From Drosophila pseudoobscura (Eukaryota; Arthropoda; Insecta; Diptera; Drosophilidae), in contig NC_046679.1 of NCBI RefSeq assembly GCF_009870125.1, positions 11,036,001 through 11,100,000 on the forward strand: a stretch of 64,000 nt of DNA, given 5' to 3'. Positions 1-13,000 of this stretch are shown in pieces; position 1 is the first letter of the stretch; every line of letters begins with the position of its first letter. A model generated the notes under the pieces. That model did no database searches, was not told the origin of the DNA, and saw only the letters and a program-made list of their open reading frames with translations. A program made the position numbers and the translations under genes.

Positions 1-2153
1 TTTGGCCATAAGCGCTAATTACATGCCCCTTGAGTCCCTGCCCTGGGATTGGGAGTGGGTCCGGGGGAAGACCACAAATTGCGTTGTCCAGAAGCTCGAA
101 AGCGTAATCAAAAACTAATTTTAATCCTGTTTGGGGCCACAGCCACGCTGATGAGGATCAGATTAAGCCGGCTCGGCGCACTCACTCCCTCGCCGAAAAG
201 CCAGAACCCAAATGAAAACGAAAATGGAGAGAGAGAGAGCAGACCCTCGGTGATCCGCTCCGAACGGATCAGATCTTTTTAGCGGTAGGTCCAAGCTAAT
301 TTATTCTAAATGGCTTTTTGAAATCCCCGCAACAACACGAGAAATTTACTTATGACGTTGGCAGAGACAGAGACAGAGCCCGATACAGATACAGATACAA
401 AGATGCTTCCCAAAAAACGTAACCACAAAATTCCAGCATAGTCCGGCTCGAATCGAGATGATGATTCAGACCGGATCAAAGTCGATGGCGGGCCTGGACC
501 CTGCATATTTTTCTCACTTTGGCGTGTCTGCGTGTTGTTAGCAATGAAATTGATGAGTTCGAGCAGGTTATAAAACCCGATACCTTTTGGCTACCTTTGT
601 TTGCTGCCTCTTTTATTATTATTATTGCTGCGCTGCGCTGCCCTGTGCTGTTTGCTGTTGCTGGAGCTACGGAAAGCCGAAATACAATAACACAAATTAA
701 TATAAGAAGATGAGACAAATTTAGCCGCCGACAAAGTGATCTCTGCGCTGCTCTGCTCTGCTCTGCTCCGCTGCCTTGAGAAAGAGATTCCCATTCCCAT
801 TGCCTGAGTGCCGAGGGGGCGGGGGTGCAGCTCTCCATAACGAGAAAGTTATAAATTTTGGTATTTTCTTTTCGATATGGATTCTGGAGCTCAGTCGACT
901 GGTGGGGTCTTCTCCTTGGCTCCGGCCCCGGTTTCGGCTCGGTGACTGTCATTGTTGGCTGCTTGTTTACACGCTCGTAATGCGTCCCAATAACTTTTTG
1001 TATTTTGTTGTCATTTGTACCGCCCCGGAGTTGGGATGCTGCTGCCCCAGGTAGCTGCTCTGCCACAGAGTGGAGTTATTTTAATCTCAAAATGGAAGTT
1101 ACTTTGGGAGATGCTGAAGTGGAAATTTTGGGACTTAATAAAATAATAACACAGGAGAAGATTATCTTGAAGTAGGCGACTAGGACTTGCTTCTCCTACA
1201 TTAAGTGATAAATTTGGAAACTCTACAAGTTTTCTCCCTTGCTCTGGGCATAAAGAACTTTCTCTGGTACTGATCTACGCCATATTTCTCTGGCCCTTAT
1301 CGTGTCCCTTTCCCCATGCGACTGCCTCAGGTGGAAACCTTAAACATTTAGCGAATTGCTTGCCACTGCCACTGCCACTGCCCAGCGTAAATGTTCCGTT
1401 CATGTTGGCCCGCAGCTATTTTGATTGCGGCATTACATCTTGTAAACATTTAACATGGCCAATAATTTCGGAGAGCCTGTGCAATTTGCGGAGCCGAAGA
1501 ACATGTCAACGGCCCCGGGGCTGTAATCAGAGATGTTGTCGTTGCCATCCCATTGCGGGTTAATTTCTTCATACAAGTGTACGCAGGCAGGAACTGGTCG
1601 ATCGATGCCTGTGTCGGCGGCGACTTTCTTCTTCGATTTGGGAACAGCCCCCTGACATGCGTCCGGTGTGGACGCCAGACCCCAGGCTCGTACGAGCATA
1701 AAGGGGGTAAACCAACAAACCGTTTGCGCACAATGCTCACTCACTTTAGATGGCCCCAAAAAAGTTCTTTAGCGTTTCGGCTAGCGACTTTCACATGTAA
1801 TTACACGTGAACTCTTCGACCGACCCTCGACGGTATATTTTGATTGATTTTAATGGATGGCAAATCAATTGCAACTCCGACGCAGCGCTACAAAGCGCCG
1901 AAAACGTGGTCATCCTTAATTCAATAATGAATACGTAAAGGCCCAAGCCGGGCCGAGTTCAGCCATGCTGTGGCCACACACCGATCCTCCCCCTCCCCTC
2001 CCATCCGCCCCAGCGGAATCTCCCCAATCCTGGGCAACCGACACATGATTCACGATCGGCTGGTCCGTTGCGCATGCGCCGCTTTGCGCTACGCAAAAGC
2101 CGAGCTGAGAAAAAAAAGAACGCAATGTCCGCGCGGCGGCATCGGGTCAAAGC

Positions 2154-2230
2154 GTCGGCGCTCTTTGATCAACACATATAAAATACTATGGCCACGCCCT
2201 TTAAAAGGTAGATTAAACGAGATGGCGCTC
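2154..2230 (+). promoter_or_regulatory. Duplicated ladybird-locus element, copy 1
   Basis: A block of about 77 bp in the lbl intron is closely matched, on the opposite strand, at 37,585-37,659. Shared landmarks in order are GTCGGC, TTTGATCA, CATAT, TATAAAATACTATGG, CACGCC, TTAAA, and ATTAAACGAGATGGCGCTC. Differences are a few substitutions and small indels. TTTGATCA is part of a TCF/Pangolin HMG site. GAGATGGCGCTC reads GCGCCATCTC on the other strand and resembles PHO (GCCATHWY) and the Drosophila CTCF core. Common descent of the two copies is inferred from the collinear matches; function is unknown. Confidence 0.7.
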
Positions 2231-3182
2231 GGGCAGTGGGCAAACGTATACTTAAACTTAACGTAACGTAAAGAGCAATGAAGTCAGTCAGTGTAAGAGT
2301 CGAACGGGCCCCAAGACGAGGATGCAGACACCCCGATGGGGCCCACAGACGGAAATGGAGAGGCAGACAGAGAGCTTTTGGAGGCACAGTCTTCGCTGCA
2401 GACGGTAGACGACTGGGATGTCTGCAAGAGGCACGTTTTGGCTGCATCCCGAGGCGCACTGGGTCTGGTCTGCAGTTCTTGAGTGGACAGTAGAACAAGG
2501 TCTATTTTTTTAATATTTTGGGCTACAAATAGCTGAGAAACCACAATTTGTATTCCCATGAGTAGTGCACTTATCTGTATATACTCGATATTATAAAGTC
2601 TCTTTTTACGTTGTTGAGGTCTTAGTACTTTTACTTTGTAATATCAGGGGGCAAGCCCCTTGCTAACTCGCTTCAATCATGCGTCAACCCCCGGCTCACT
2701 AGCTTCACACGCTCGTGCCGATATGAGTAAAATATCGGGTCACGACGAAGACCGAAAACTGGCTTATATAATAGAGAAATATGCAAGGTTCTAAAGGATT
2801 TCGTATCCCTTGGACTTCCCTGCCGACTTTGCCAGATCTTGTCCCACTGTACGGCCATCGTTTGGTCTGTGCGAAAGAATAAAAATTACCAGACATTGCA
2901 ATTTGGACGGTGAGCAGCCGATGAAGCCGCTCAGGCCTCCCTCCTCCTCTGATTGCAATGCACTTGGCACTGCCCTCCCCTGCTGGACTCTACTACATCA
3001 TTTTTATGTTTGCATGCCCTTTAAGCTCTCCGAATCTGGTCCGGACCTGGCGGTGGGGCCTGGGCCTGCACTGGGCCAGGACTGCGCCTGGATGGGCGGC
3101 AGCATTTGGCGGCGTTGTTAAGTGAAAATCTGAGTTTGCAATCGCTAACATCAGCTAACAATGGTCATCATCATTAAAAGGC

Positions 3183-3197
3183 GATCAAAGGCGGCGG
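3183..3197 (-). promoter_or_regulatory. Bipartite TCF HMG + Helper-type site
   Basis: GATCAAAG is followed directly by GCGGCGG, so the minus strand reads a CCGCC-rich Helper-like motif next to CCTTTGATC, a near-perfect Pangolin HMG site (SSTTTGWW). HMG plus Helper (GCCGCCR) pairs are the known high-affinity arrangement for fly TCF. Confidence 0.45.
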
Positions 3198-3501
3198 TTC
3201 TGAGGATGGTCGGGGTCCTGTGCACTGATTGAGTGACCTTCCCCAGCTCCATCTCCATCTCCGTTTCCAGCTCCATATCCATCTCTCCTACTGCAATGTA
3301 GGCCAAACGGAGGCTGGACCGGGCTGCGGGATGAGTTAGCTGGCTTAATGTCTTTATAAGTAGCATGTATTCTATGTTAGTGGGGGATAGGGATGGGTAT
3401 GGGTACGGCATGGGCAAGAAATATGCGCTGTAATCAAAACCGTTTAAAAAACTACACACTAATTGAGTTAGAAGTTCGTGGGGGCTTTGAACTGGCCGGC
3501 A

Positions 3502-3518
3502 GATCAAAGGCACCGCCG
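3502..3518. promoter_or_regulatory. Bipartite TCF HMG + Helper-type site
   Basis: GATCAAAG at 3502-3509 is followed two bases later by ACCGCCG at 3512-3518, six of seven matches to the Helper consensus GCCGCCR. Confidence 0.45.
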
Positions 3519-3620
3519 CATTATTGGTGGCACAACAAAGAGCGTTGACAACAGCATGTATGGCATGCATGTAAAGCCAACAATGCCCCAAGCAGCAACT
3601 AGATGAATGGATAGGTACGA

Positions 3621-3680
3621 CTGATGCTGATGCTGATGCTGATTCGATGCTGAGGCCGATGATGATGATGATGATGATCA
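3621..3680. repeat. (GCTGAT)/(GAT) microsatellite
   Basis: Degenerate GATGCT units pass into about seven perfect GAT units. It lies within the lbl intron and has no evident coding role. Confidence 0.9.
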
Positions 3681-4792
3681 TCTTCGTGGTGATTGGATCG
3701 GTGAGCAGCGGGCCGCTGAAATTGCCCCAGAGACATTGTACGATAGTTTTGACAACTCAGCGAAACCGATGCGGCGCACCACGACGGCACACCAGAAAGC
3801 CCCGAGAAGCGGCTTATTAATGAACACACACACACACCATAAAAAAGAATTAGTTAAAAATCAAATCAATATTTGATGGGTTTATATAAATATGAATATC
3901 TTATGGATACAAACTCGTGTGCATTGTATCAGAAGTGTTGAAACGAAAACGTTTTGTTCAGAAATGTATAAAAATTTAGACCAATTTATATGCAGATATT
4001 TTTAATATCTTTTTTGCGACTACTTCAGCACTCGGCACTTAGATCTAAGCATTTATTTGCAGCGATAGCGGAAATATTAAAGAGGACATTTGATCAAAAT
4101 ATATTTCATGTTTAAAATGGATATATTTCTAGATTTAAATAAAATATTTTAATAATTTTACTATGCCATTTTTCTCTTAGTGTAACGGCATATAAAATTA
4201 AGTGCTTTTAACGCAGTGTAAAGTATTTTGCTTACAATTTTTTTAATGGCTATTTTCTGAAAATTTCGATATCAAGATGGGCGTTTACGAGTCCGGCAAT
4301 AATGAATGAATCTGCTAGTAAAAGTATTCCTTGATTCCTTTTAGTTTTGCCGCACATTACTTATTAAAATTTCTTTCAGTGGATGTGCCAACTAAGAATT
4401 ACACTTACCAAACTCGTATAGCAGATATTATGACAAGCTGTCATAAATTACAAATTAATGTAATAAGGCAAGGGCAGGGACTCTAAGCTGGAGTCAGAAA
4501 AAGAACCAGGATCCTCGGGGTTGCCCTCATTCAATGACTTCCTCAACATCAGCTCTGGGACCAGACCAGAACCAGGACCAGGGGCAATCAGCAATCTAAG
4601 GCGCTGCAGGTAGCTGCAGTGCTCTCAGGGTCGTGCGATCGATCGTGGCGATCTCGATCTCGGATTCGATCTCGATGCTCATCGATTGTCTGTGGCTATG
4701 GTTCTGGGTCGGTCGGTCGATGGTCGGTGTATCTTCAGGTGCCAGCATTGCCACCGCATTGACTTGCCTACCTTACACCTCGGAGAAGCGAA

Positions 4793-4808
4793 GATCAAAG
4801 ACGGCGGT
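4793..4808 (-). promoter_or_regulatory. Bipartite TCF HMG + Helper-type site
   Basis: GATCAAAG at 4793-4800 is followed by CGGCGGT at 4802-4808, whose complement ACCGCCG matches the Helper consensus at six of seven positions. Confidence 0.45.
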
Positions 4809-5137
4809 GCCGACTTAATAACATAAATTAATCTCCTCATTGTTGGGCCCAGGGAAAGAGAGGGCATACAGTAATAGAGAGCGAGAGAGAGAGTGAGAGG
4901 GGGTGCACATGCGTGCCAAAAACTGTTGCAAGAACAACACGCTATGCTAATCCGTCCGTGGCCTAACCAGGCTCTGTTAACGCAAAAACCTAAAACGGCA
5001 TTTAATTCGGACTTGGCTCCGATTTGATTTCATTCATTATTTTGACCAACGATAGAGTGGGGCTCTGGAGAAGGCCTGCCTCGAGCAGAGCAAATCAGTT
5101 GCCAAAGATGATGTTGGTGTTGTTGTTCCTAACATGA

Positions 5138-5159
5138 GATCAAAGTAAACATGCCGCCG
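5138..5159. promoter_or_regulatory. Bipartite TCF HMG + perfect Helper site
   Basis: GATCAAAG at 5138-5145 is followed seven bases later by GCCGCCG at 5153-5159, a perfect match to the Helper consensus GCCGCCR. This is the fifth GATCAAAG-type octamer in 3 kb. Confidence 0.5.
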
Positions 5160-5320
5160 GCTAATACGGCCAAAAGGAGATGGCAGACAACGCTGGTTAT
5201 AGAGGGGGAGAAGATGACGGAGACGTGGCAAATATGTAGACGACGATTTTGATCGAGCGACGATGACGACGAAAAGCAAGGCAGCCACGGCATTAAGTAT
5301 TTGAAATGACTTTCCGGCAA

Positions 5321-5350
5321 GGGGCAGGGGCAGGGACAGGGGCAGGGGCA
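5321..5350. repeat. GGGGCA hexamer array, G-quadruplex-prone
   Basis: Five near-perfect GGGGCA units give at least four runs of three or more G with short loops, so G-quadruplex folding is possible. Confidence 0.85.
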
Positions 5351-8300
5351 TATGAGTGGAAAATGAAACGAGCGCAGCAAATTAGCTAATCAACGCCCAT
5401 TAGTAGTAAGGTATTGGAATTTATGATAAATTTCCGTTAATGCTCACGATGCCCGGCACGAGGAGAACCCACAATTCAGAACAAGTTAATTTGCAGAGGA
5501 TACGTTCCCGTTCCCGTAGCCGTTCCCGATTCTGAAACCGAATCGAACCCCCCCATCTGGGGGCTGTGATAAAGCAGGCATCTTTATAACGCTGCGCACG
5601 CAGCAGGACGACAAACAAGTGCATCTCTCATCGTCTGGGCTTCGCTGTGTCTGTATGTATGTGTGTTTGTTAATAATACATAATTTTCTTGTAAAACAAC
5701 AAACCGCTGCGCATCGTTATCGTTATCGTTATCATTATAGTGCATTTTTATGTGCGCATTCATGTTGACTGCCAGTTTTGTTGGAGAAGGCGTTGGCCCG
5801 GTACGACCACGATCCGACCCGCTTGCAGTTACCAGTCGGCACTTGGCAGCTTGGCAGCTTGTAGTGGCTGGATCGGGGCGACAACGACAACGACAACGAC
5901 AATATCATTTTATTTATGTTTATCGATATAGCCGACCAGATAAGCAGCTTTATGCTTTTGGGAGCACCGGCAGCATCAGCAGCACCAGCAGCACCCAAAG
6001 GAAATAGTATAGAGGTGCGCTCGTAGGTTTTGTTTTTAGTGAGAGCCGTAAAATGAAAGTTCAGTGCCGGTTGCCGCTGTTTTTGTGAAGGTGGAAAAAA
6101 GTCGTTTGGTTTCCCCGTCGAGTGCCCAGTGGTGCCAAAAGGTGATGCCAAATGGAATTGCCCGAAAGCATTGGACACAGATACACTTTGAATTAGCAAA
6201 TGGGTTAATTATAAGCCAGCAAACAAGTGAAAGGAATAACGAAACGTATAAGGATATGGGAGCTAGCCAAGAGATGGTTTTTCATTCAATGGAAAATTGT
6301 TAAATCTGTGACTGAAAAGTACACGTATTACACCGCCTAATCAACATTAATGTGAATTGAATTCGCGATTTTGTTCCTCCTCCAATAACCGTTTCTTGCA
6401 TCCTCCATTGGGCTGGGGCCCGAGAACGGGTTCTGTTTTATGAACGATCCGGGCCATTAGCCGTAACAAGCGACCATTGGCATGGCATGGCGCTTTCGAT
6501 GTGCGTTCGTGCCACGAGGGCCGTAAAAACATTTTGCATGTTGCACCAAAAAACTAGCCACGGTTAGGTTAGGTGTATAATTACTGCGACAGCCCGTTGG
6601 CATGACAAATAAACTGCGAGCGAGACCATAAATTAAAGTATCAGAATGCGTGTGTATGGCGGGCAGGGGGGGACGGGGTGGTTCATTTGATGAGGCACGC
6701 AAACCGTCAAGAGTGAGGAATGGAGAACGGGATTGAAAATGCTCGGACGGGGGCGGCGGTCGCGGCGGCGGCGGAGTCAACGGTGGCGGCTTAACGGCAA
6801 TGGCCACCTGACGACAAGTCTGAGCCAATTGTTAAGCCGTTGATATATGCCTGCCTGCATTTGTATGTGTGTGTGTGTGTATCTGCGAGCTAGTGTGCGT
6901 GTCGCTGTGGTAGTTGATGCAACTTTCTGGTTGCTGTGGGCGTGTCACACATTTTGACTTCGTAATTGCAAGGCTCTCCGTGTAAAAAAGTTAATAAATT
7001 AACAACAAATAATGTGCACATGAAACGTAATTAAAATGAAATATAGCTTGGGGCTTTTTTAAATATAATAAAATATAATAAGAAATATTTAGAAACAAAG
7101 GATGCTCCGATTGCAGTAAGAACCTTTAAAAATATGGGTTTAAAAATATTTACCCATATCATAGCGGAATCCCTTTACATAATTATCTTATTGGCATCTT
7201 GCCTTAAGTATTCCTATTCGCATAGGCATCCAATTCGTTGGCACACTCCACCTACCACAAGAGGAAAGAGCATGCGAGTAATAATTGGCTCCTTGAGATC
7301 GCAGCTGTGGCGGCGTCGCAAACAATGCACAGATTTATTTAATTACTAGCGACACACACACACATTCACATGATGCTGAAACGTGCAACACACTCAGACA
7401 GACAGGCAGTGGCACAGTTATAATACACAATTTACGCACAAATATGTAAAAAAGCGACGACGCCGAATGCGTCGCTCTTGGAATTTATTTAATTAAATCT
7501 ACGCCCCGTCGGCAGCCGTCTTGGCTTGCTGTGGCACAGCCCCTCTCTCCACTGGAGGTGCATAAATTCAGCATTTTATGGATTGGCGCAGTGGCAGCCG
7601 CAGGCGCAGTCCGCTCAAGCATCCATTACGCATACGCCGCGTTGAGCGGCTTTGTGCCGTGCCCCCAAAGAGCGACAGAAAACTCAGCTAGAAATTATGT
7701 CCGATGACAATTTCGTTGGCGTTTACAAATGTGCATACACCCAAGGAGGGAATGAAGGCAAGAGGACTTACAGCCAGCGGTCATTGTCGGACGAACGGGG
7801 TTGCGAAATGTTCCAATTGAATTGGCATAAAACTGCTGTCATTCTGGCATCTGAGTAGGATGTGAATGGCACTCGTTCAGAGCATGGGAATGGGTCTAGT
7901 TTAAAGCATATCTGATAGTGTGATCACGAAATGTCTGTTAACACAGATCAACAGGCCAAAAGAGAGACGTTTGCGAATTTTGTGGAAAATTTTCGGATTA
8001 GAATGAGGGCATAAATAGACTAATAGCGGATACTCAAAATATGAGAGTGTAAAATAGTGTAGAGTACATGCAGATTACACATTGAATTTCATAGAGTATA
8101 CAAGGATCTTGGGAAGAAGTAACAAGTAATAAATAATAGTGCTGGCTCAAGGCTGGGTGCCTGATTCTGTAGGGGATTTATCTTGCTGCATACTAAAGAA
8201 GTCTAACAAATATACAATATTTTCTATACACATATAACCTATACACCAACAAAAGATATTTCTTCGGGTGTTATACAGAATGAATGAAACACACCATGTT

Positions 8301-8891
8301 CTATTTGTTCAGAGTATGAATAATATTATATTCTCCAAAGGAAAGAGTATACACATGTTGTTAGGCATGTTTTTGTGTATTAACCATGGCGTAGCAGTAG
8401 CAAATGTTAACTGCTGCCCAGGTAGGTAGGTGGATAGGGTATTTCGAAGGTGTTCGCCGCTTACGCATTACCCATGAGCCTCCAAGTCCCACGCCTCGCT
8501 GCTAAAAGAGAATTTATGAAGAATTCATGTTATTTCCTAAGTATTTCACATCCAACCATGAATACATTCATTCAAGTCGATTCGATACACTCACATACAC
8601 ATGTGCATTCAGATGGGTGTCAAAACTTGTTACGTGGGTGGACTATTTTTGGCCAGTTTACGGCGTGTGGCACCTTTGAATTGGGTTACCAATTGATTTC
8701 ATGTTACCGATCTTGTGACGTACCTTTCACGTTCGTATGAAGCAGCTCTTGAAGGGATATCCCTACTAGACTATAGGGCTAATGCTGAAGAAGAAGCAAA
8801 GGAATTGTGGGCTCCTTTGTTGGCCAGCAGCCTCCTGCCTCCGCACTCTTAAGTGGCCTGGCCTTTGTCCGCTACCATCAACAACAGTGCG

Positions 8892-8913
8892 AGCAGCAGC
8901 AGCAGCAGCAGCA
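8892..8913. repeat. (CAG)n microsatellite
   Basis: About seven CAG units stand in non-coding DNA of the lbl intron. Confidence 0.9.
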
Positions 8914-9594
8914 ACAACTACGACTACGTACAGATATTGTAGCGTAGCCGGCTCGGGCCTGGGGCATGTGGCATGGGACTGTTGACTGGGCCAACAAAGG
9001 CGCATAGTTAAGCATAATTTAATAGATACGCGGCTGGGGCTTTGCAATCTCTTTATGGTTGACACTATTGTCTAGGCCAGGCTTGTCTGTGGGCCTGTCA
9101 TAAGGTGATGAATGCATTATTATTATTGTTATTGTTGCTGCCGTGGCCCGTACTTTGTTGGGCTTTTGTTGAAAAGCGTTAATTGAGTGTTGCGAATGTG
9201 CAACGGCAATTGAAATTGTTTATGACTTGCAGTTGCCTGCCATTGCCGTTGCCGCTGCCGTCGGCCGTTGCCGTCTGCCTGCCGTTGCTCAGGTTCAATA
9301 ATGTAATGCAATTGGGACTGCATCTGCAACTGCAACTGCAACTACGGCTAATGTACTTCCAAACAAAACTGGCACTTGGCTAATCAGCGGGGATATCTAA
9401 CGGGCATCTATACGAGCATGTATCCTAGGCACCGCCAAAGGATACCGCTGATGCCTGGCAGCCCGTGTACTTGACAAAAACACTTTAGGCTTCCATTTGT
9501 GAGACTGCCTGTAATTAGGCTTTATTAAGATGCAATTTTCATTACGGGAATGGACTGGAGGCCGAGATCTACGAGATCTACGCGATCCGAAATC

Positions 9595-9738
9595 CACTTG
9601 AACTCAAACTGGCTGGCGAGCACTTGACGGCGACGGCGACGGCGAAGCGCCTTAGAAAATTTTCGTTTCTTTCTGATATTTAGTGGATTTTAATTGCCGT
9701 AATTAGCGAGAACTGGGAGCTGGAAAGATATTCAAGTG
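9595..9738. promoter_or_regulatory. Cluster of three Tinman/NK2-type sites
   Basis: Perfect CACTTGA heptamers stand at 9595-9601 and 9621-9627, and TCAAGTG at 9732-9738. Three perfect heptamers within 144 bp are far above the one per about 8 kb expected by chance on two strands. A further copy lies at 10,549-10,555. The setting, an intron of a cardiac identity gene, makes a Tin-bound enhancer plausible. Confidence 0.4.
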
Positions 9739-10068
9739 CATTCTGAAGTGACGTCTCCTTCTCCCTCTCCCTCTCCTTCTGCTGCTGCTTCTGCTTCTGC
9801 GGCTGTTCTTCTTCTGGCTGTTGTGTCTTCTGTCTTCTGTCCTCTGGCGGCCTCTGGGTACCAATATGGCCGCCAAGACGGAAGCAATCGGTTGGCCCAT
9901 GCAGCGGCAGCGCTCGAAAGATACGCCATAAATTAACACCAAACCGAATAATGAAAAGTGCCGATCCATATCGGGTGCACATGGTTTGTGTGAGCCGCAG
10001 ATAGAATCGATCCAGTCAGCATTAAAATCAATTAAAGCGCCAGACATTGATGGACATGGCCAGGGAGT

Positions 10069-10092
10069 GGATCTGGATCTGGATCTGGATCT
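10069..10092. repeat. (GGATCT)4 array
   Basis: Four perfect hexamer units within the lbl intron. Confidence 0.9.
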
Positions 10093-13000
10093 GTAGTTGG
10101 AGCTGGAACTGTAACTGGCACAGCTGACGGAATCCCCTGATTCCGATCTCCGTTTGGCATCTTAATTAGCCCGCCCGTGTCTGTTGGCCTGATTGCCAGT
10201 TGATCGTTTAGTGCGAGTATGTCATAAACATTTATGGCCATTTAAATGCTGGCTGGTAATTTGAAAAGGTGTTGCCCTGGCTCTTCACCCTAATGGGTTT
10301 GCATTAACTTTGCAATGAGCTCTCACAACTTACAGATATTTAGATACTTGAAATGCATGGAGTATCGTCTTTTCGGTTGAGACTTCGAGTGCAAATGCAA
10401 ATGCTAGTGCAGTTGAACTTGACTGGTTGACAGTCAATTAATTAATCGAAATACTGCCGAAATTCCGTGGCTGTCAGCCAGTCAGGCAGACATGTCCGTG
10501 AAATGATAAACTCCCCAAACCGAGCCCAAAAAGCCGATCCCCGAGTGCCACTTGAGCAACCCTTGTGCACCTTCCTCGCATTTTTGTTGTTGCTTTTGGC
10601 CTTTTGTTAGTTGGCCAGTTGGCCCCCCCTGGCATTTATGTTTAACACTTTAATTGTGATTACAAGCTGCAATCAAACCGAAAAAAGAGTAAAAATAAAA
10701 ATGAAAAAAAAGGTGGGTTCGAGGCTTTGACTGACTGACTAACTGACTGGCACCCCAGCCAGCGGCGGCACTGTGGCTCAGACTTTGGCTTATGCATGTT
10801 TAAGCAGCACCAACAACAGCAACAGCAACAGCAACAAGAAAGCGCGTCATGTCGCTGGCTTTATTAAATTACTTGTCAAAAGTGCATACACGAGCTGTAA
10901 GCCAGAGCCTCGAAGGAGGAAGGAGGCGTTCCAATGTCGGCGGACATGAAACAGCCCCTGCACACACAGACACACACACACAGACACCACCTCATCTGCA
11001 TACACCAACACAGACGTACAGCCGTACAACGCCTTTCGTTGGCATAACGAGGCTTGTCACAACAATTCTGCACTGCAAAACGGAAAGGAAAAGGAAAACA
11101 GCTGAAAACGAAAAGAAATGCAATGCAATGAAACAGAAAATCAATTATTATGTGCATTTTCCTTTCATTGGGGCCCCCCTCTCCCTCTCTCTCTGATTGC
11201 CTTCACCCACTGCCACTGCCACAGCCACAGCCAAGCCAGGGGGATTAATTAATCTTGTCAACGATTGCAAGTCATTTGCCGTGGCAACAGCGGCAGCAGC
11301 AGCAGCAGCAAACATCTCAAATAGTCAAATTAATTTACTTCACACTTTAATAAACGATTATACAAATACACAGATGCACAGCCCCACAGCCACACAGAGG
11401 GCTCTGAGATGAGGTCGTATCTTGGGGTTGTTGCTCGATGGAAGGTGTTAAATGTTTTGTTGACATTGCCAACAGCAGAAGTAGCAGCAACAGCAACACC
11501 ATTTCCCATTCTTATGCGGGAAACGATTCGGGGGAAAGAAGGAAAAACATTTTTCACAGCTTCCCTCGATTTTAGCGTGAAGTTTGTCGTTCGCTGCCTG
11601 TTCCCTGCTTTATTGCGGTGACTGTTTGGTGGTTGTTGGTTCTTAGTCGAGTTGCGTGTAAACAGCAACGTCCACAACAATCACAGAAACAGCAACAGCA
11701 ACAACAACAACCCACAAATGTTCTTCCAAATCAGTGATTTCCCCATTCCTGCCACGAATTTGTTATGCCTTTCCTATGCTATGTTTTTGGATAAACTCTG
11801 GAATATGTTCCAATGAATGGGTGAATATGTTCTTTGATGTACGACAGTGCGGGGGGAGTGACGAATGGGGGCAGGAGGGCGTGAAAATGACTTAATACAC
11901 TAATTAGAGTAAGTCAATCGTCGGGAAGGAAATGATTTTTATGGCAATAGATTCGTTTTTATTCGATAAACTTCTAAATCGGAGTTGAAAGGCTAGAGGA
12001 ATGAATGAATAAACACAGATCTGATGGACTTCATTTATGGCTATATTGGAACGTATTGAATGAGTAGAAATTTTGGTAATAGAATGCAGTTTATTGGGGA
12101 GAATAAGAATTTTTCTATTTCCCAAAAAACTAAACTTACCGATCGATTTGTTTAATAGAATATTTGAGCTAAGAAAATACACATATATTTATCGCTTATT
12201 CTTTTCCGTTCAGGGTGTACATCTCCTACCCATAAAATGCTTTCACATTAATATCCCTTTAAATATCTTCCATCTATCAAGAACCCAATCTCATCAAGAT
12301 CGCCAACACTCAATATTTTCAACATCAGACAGACATTAACAATTAGCCATGCTTCAATTTGGAACATCTTTCGTTGGAATCGGGAAATGGAGCAGAGCAA
12401 CCTGATGACGAGCCAGAACGAATCCGCTTTTGCATCACAATGCATCAAACGATACTTGGAGATCGTCAAAAGTGCGGCAAAGTGCAGACACATGGACACG
12501 AGATGGACGTGGCAGAGTCGGCGGCACCTGTCGGCGCGGCGAATGGCCCAAAAGAAGAGCACCTTGCCAGCGCTGGAGCTGGGGTAGAGGCCTGGCTGAG
12601 ACCTGGATATCGGGACACTGGGTCTGCCCCTGGGTTGCTCTCGCCTTGCATTAATGTCGCCTGATCCGTAGCTGTGAATAATTTCCCCATCCGCTGGGAG
12701 GGGCTCTGGCACTTGGCACTCCCCTGGCAACCTGCAATCCCCGATCCATCCGCTCCATCCTGTTCGCGCTGCCTGCTCGTTTGTTCGGCATCGCTGCTAA
12801 TGATTTGAATGCTTTAATTTATGCCGGCTTTTCAACATTTATCATCAAAAGACTCCTCTAGCCTCTGAAGGTAGCATATAAATATGATTTGTCGCTGTGC
12901 ATTTTCATAGATACGCGATTATCATACATAGATACTACTCATCTACCACTTCCCTCGTCTACCCTTTCCCCCCAACCTTCCGTCGGAGATTGTCTGAGAT

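Noticed and set aside
2278..2493. Arg-rich frame near the duplicated element
   Set aside because: No homeodomain or other motif; not the missing lbl exon.
5520..5570. tRNA-like CGAATCGAACCCCCC stretch
   Set aside because: No acceptor stem or D-arm pairing could be found around it.
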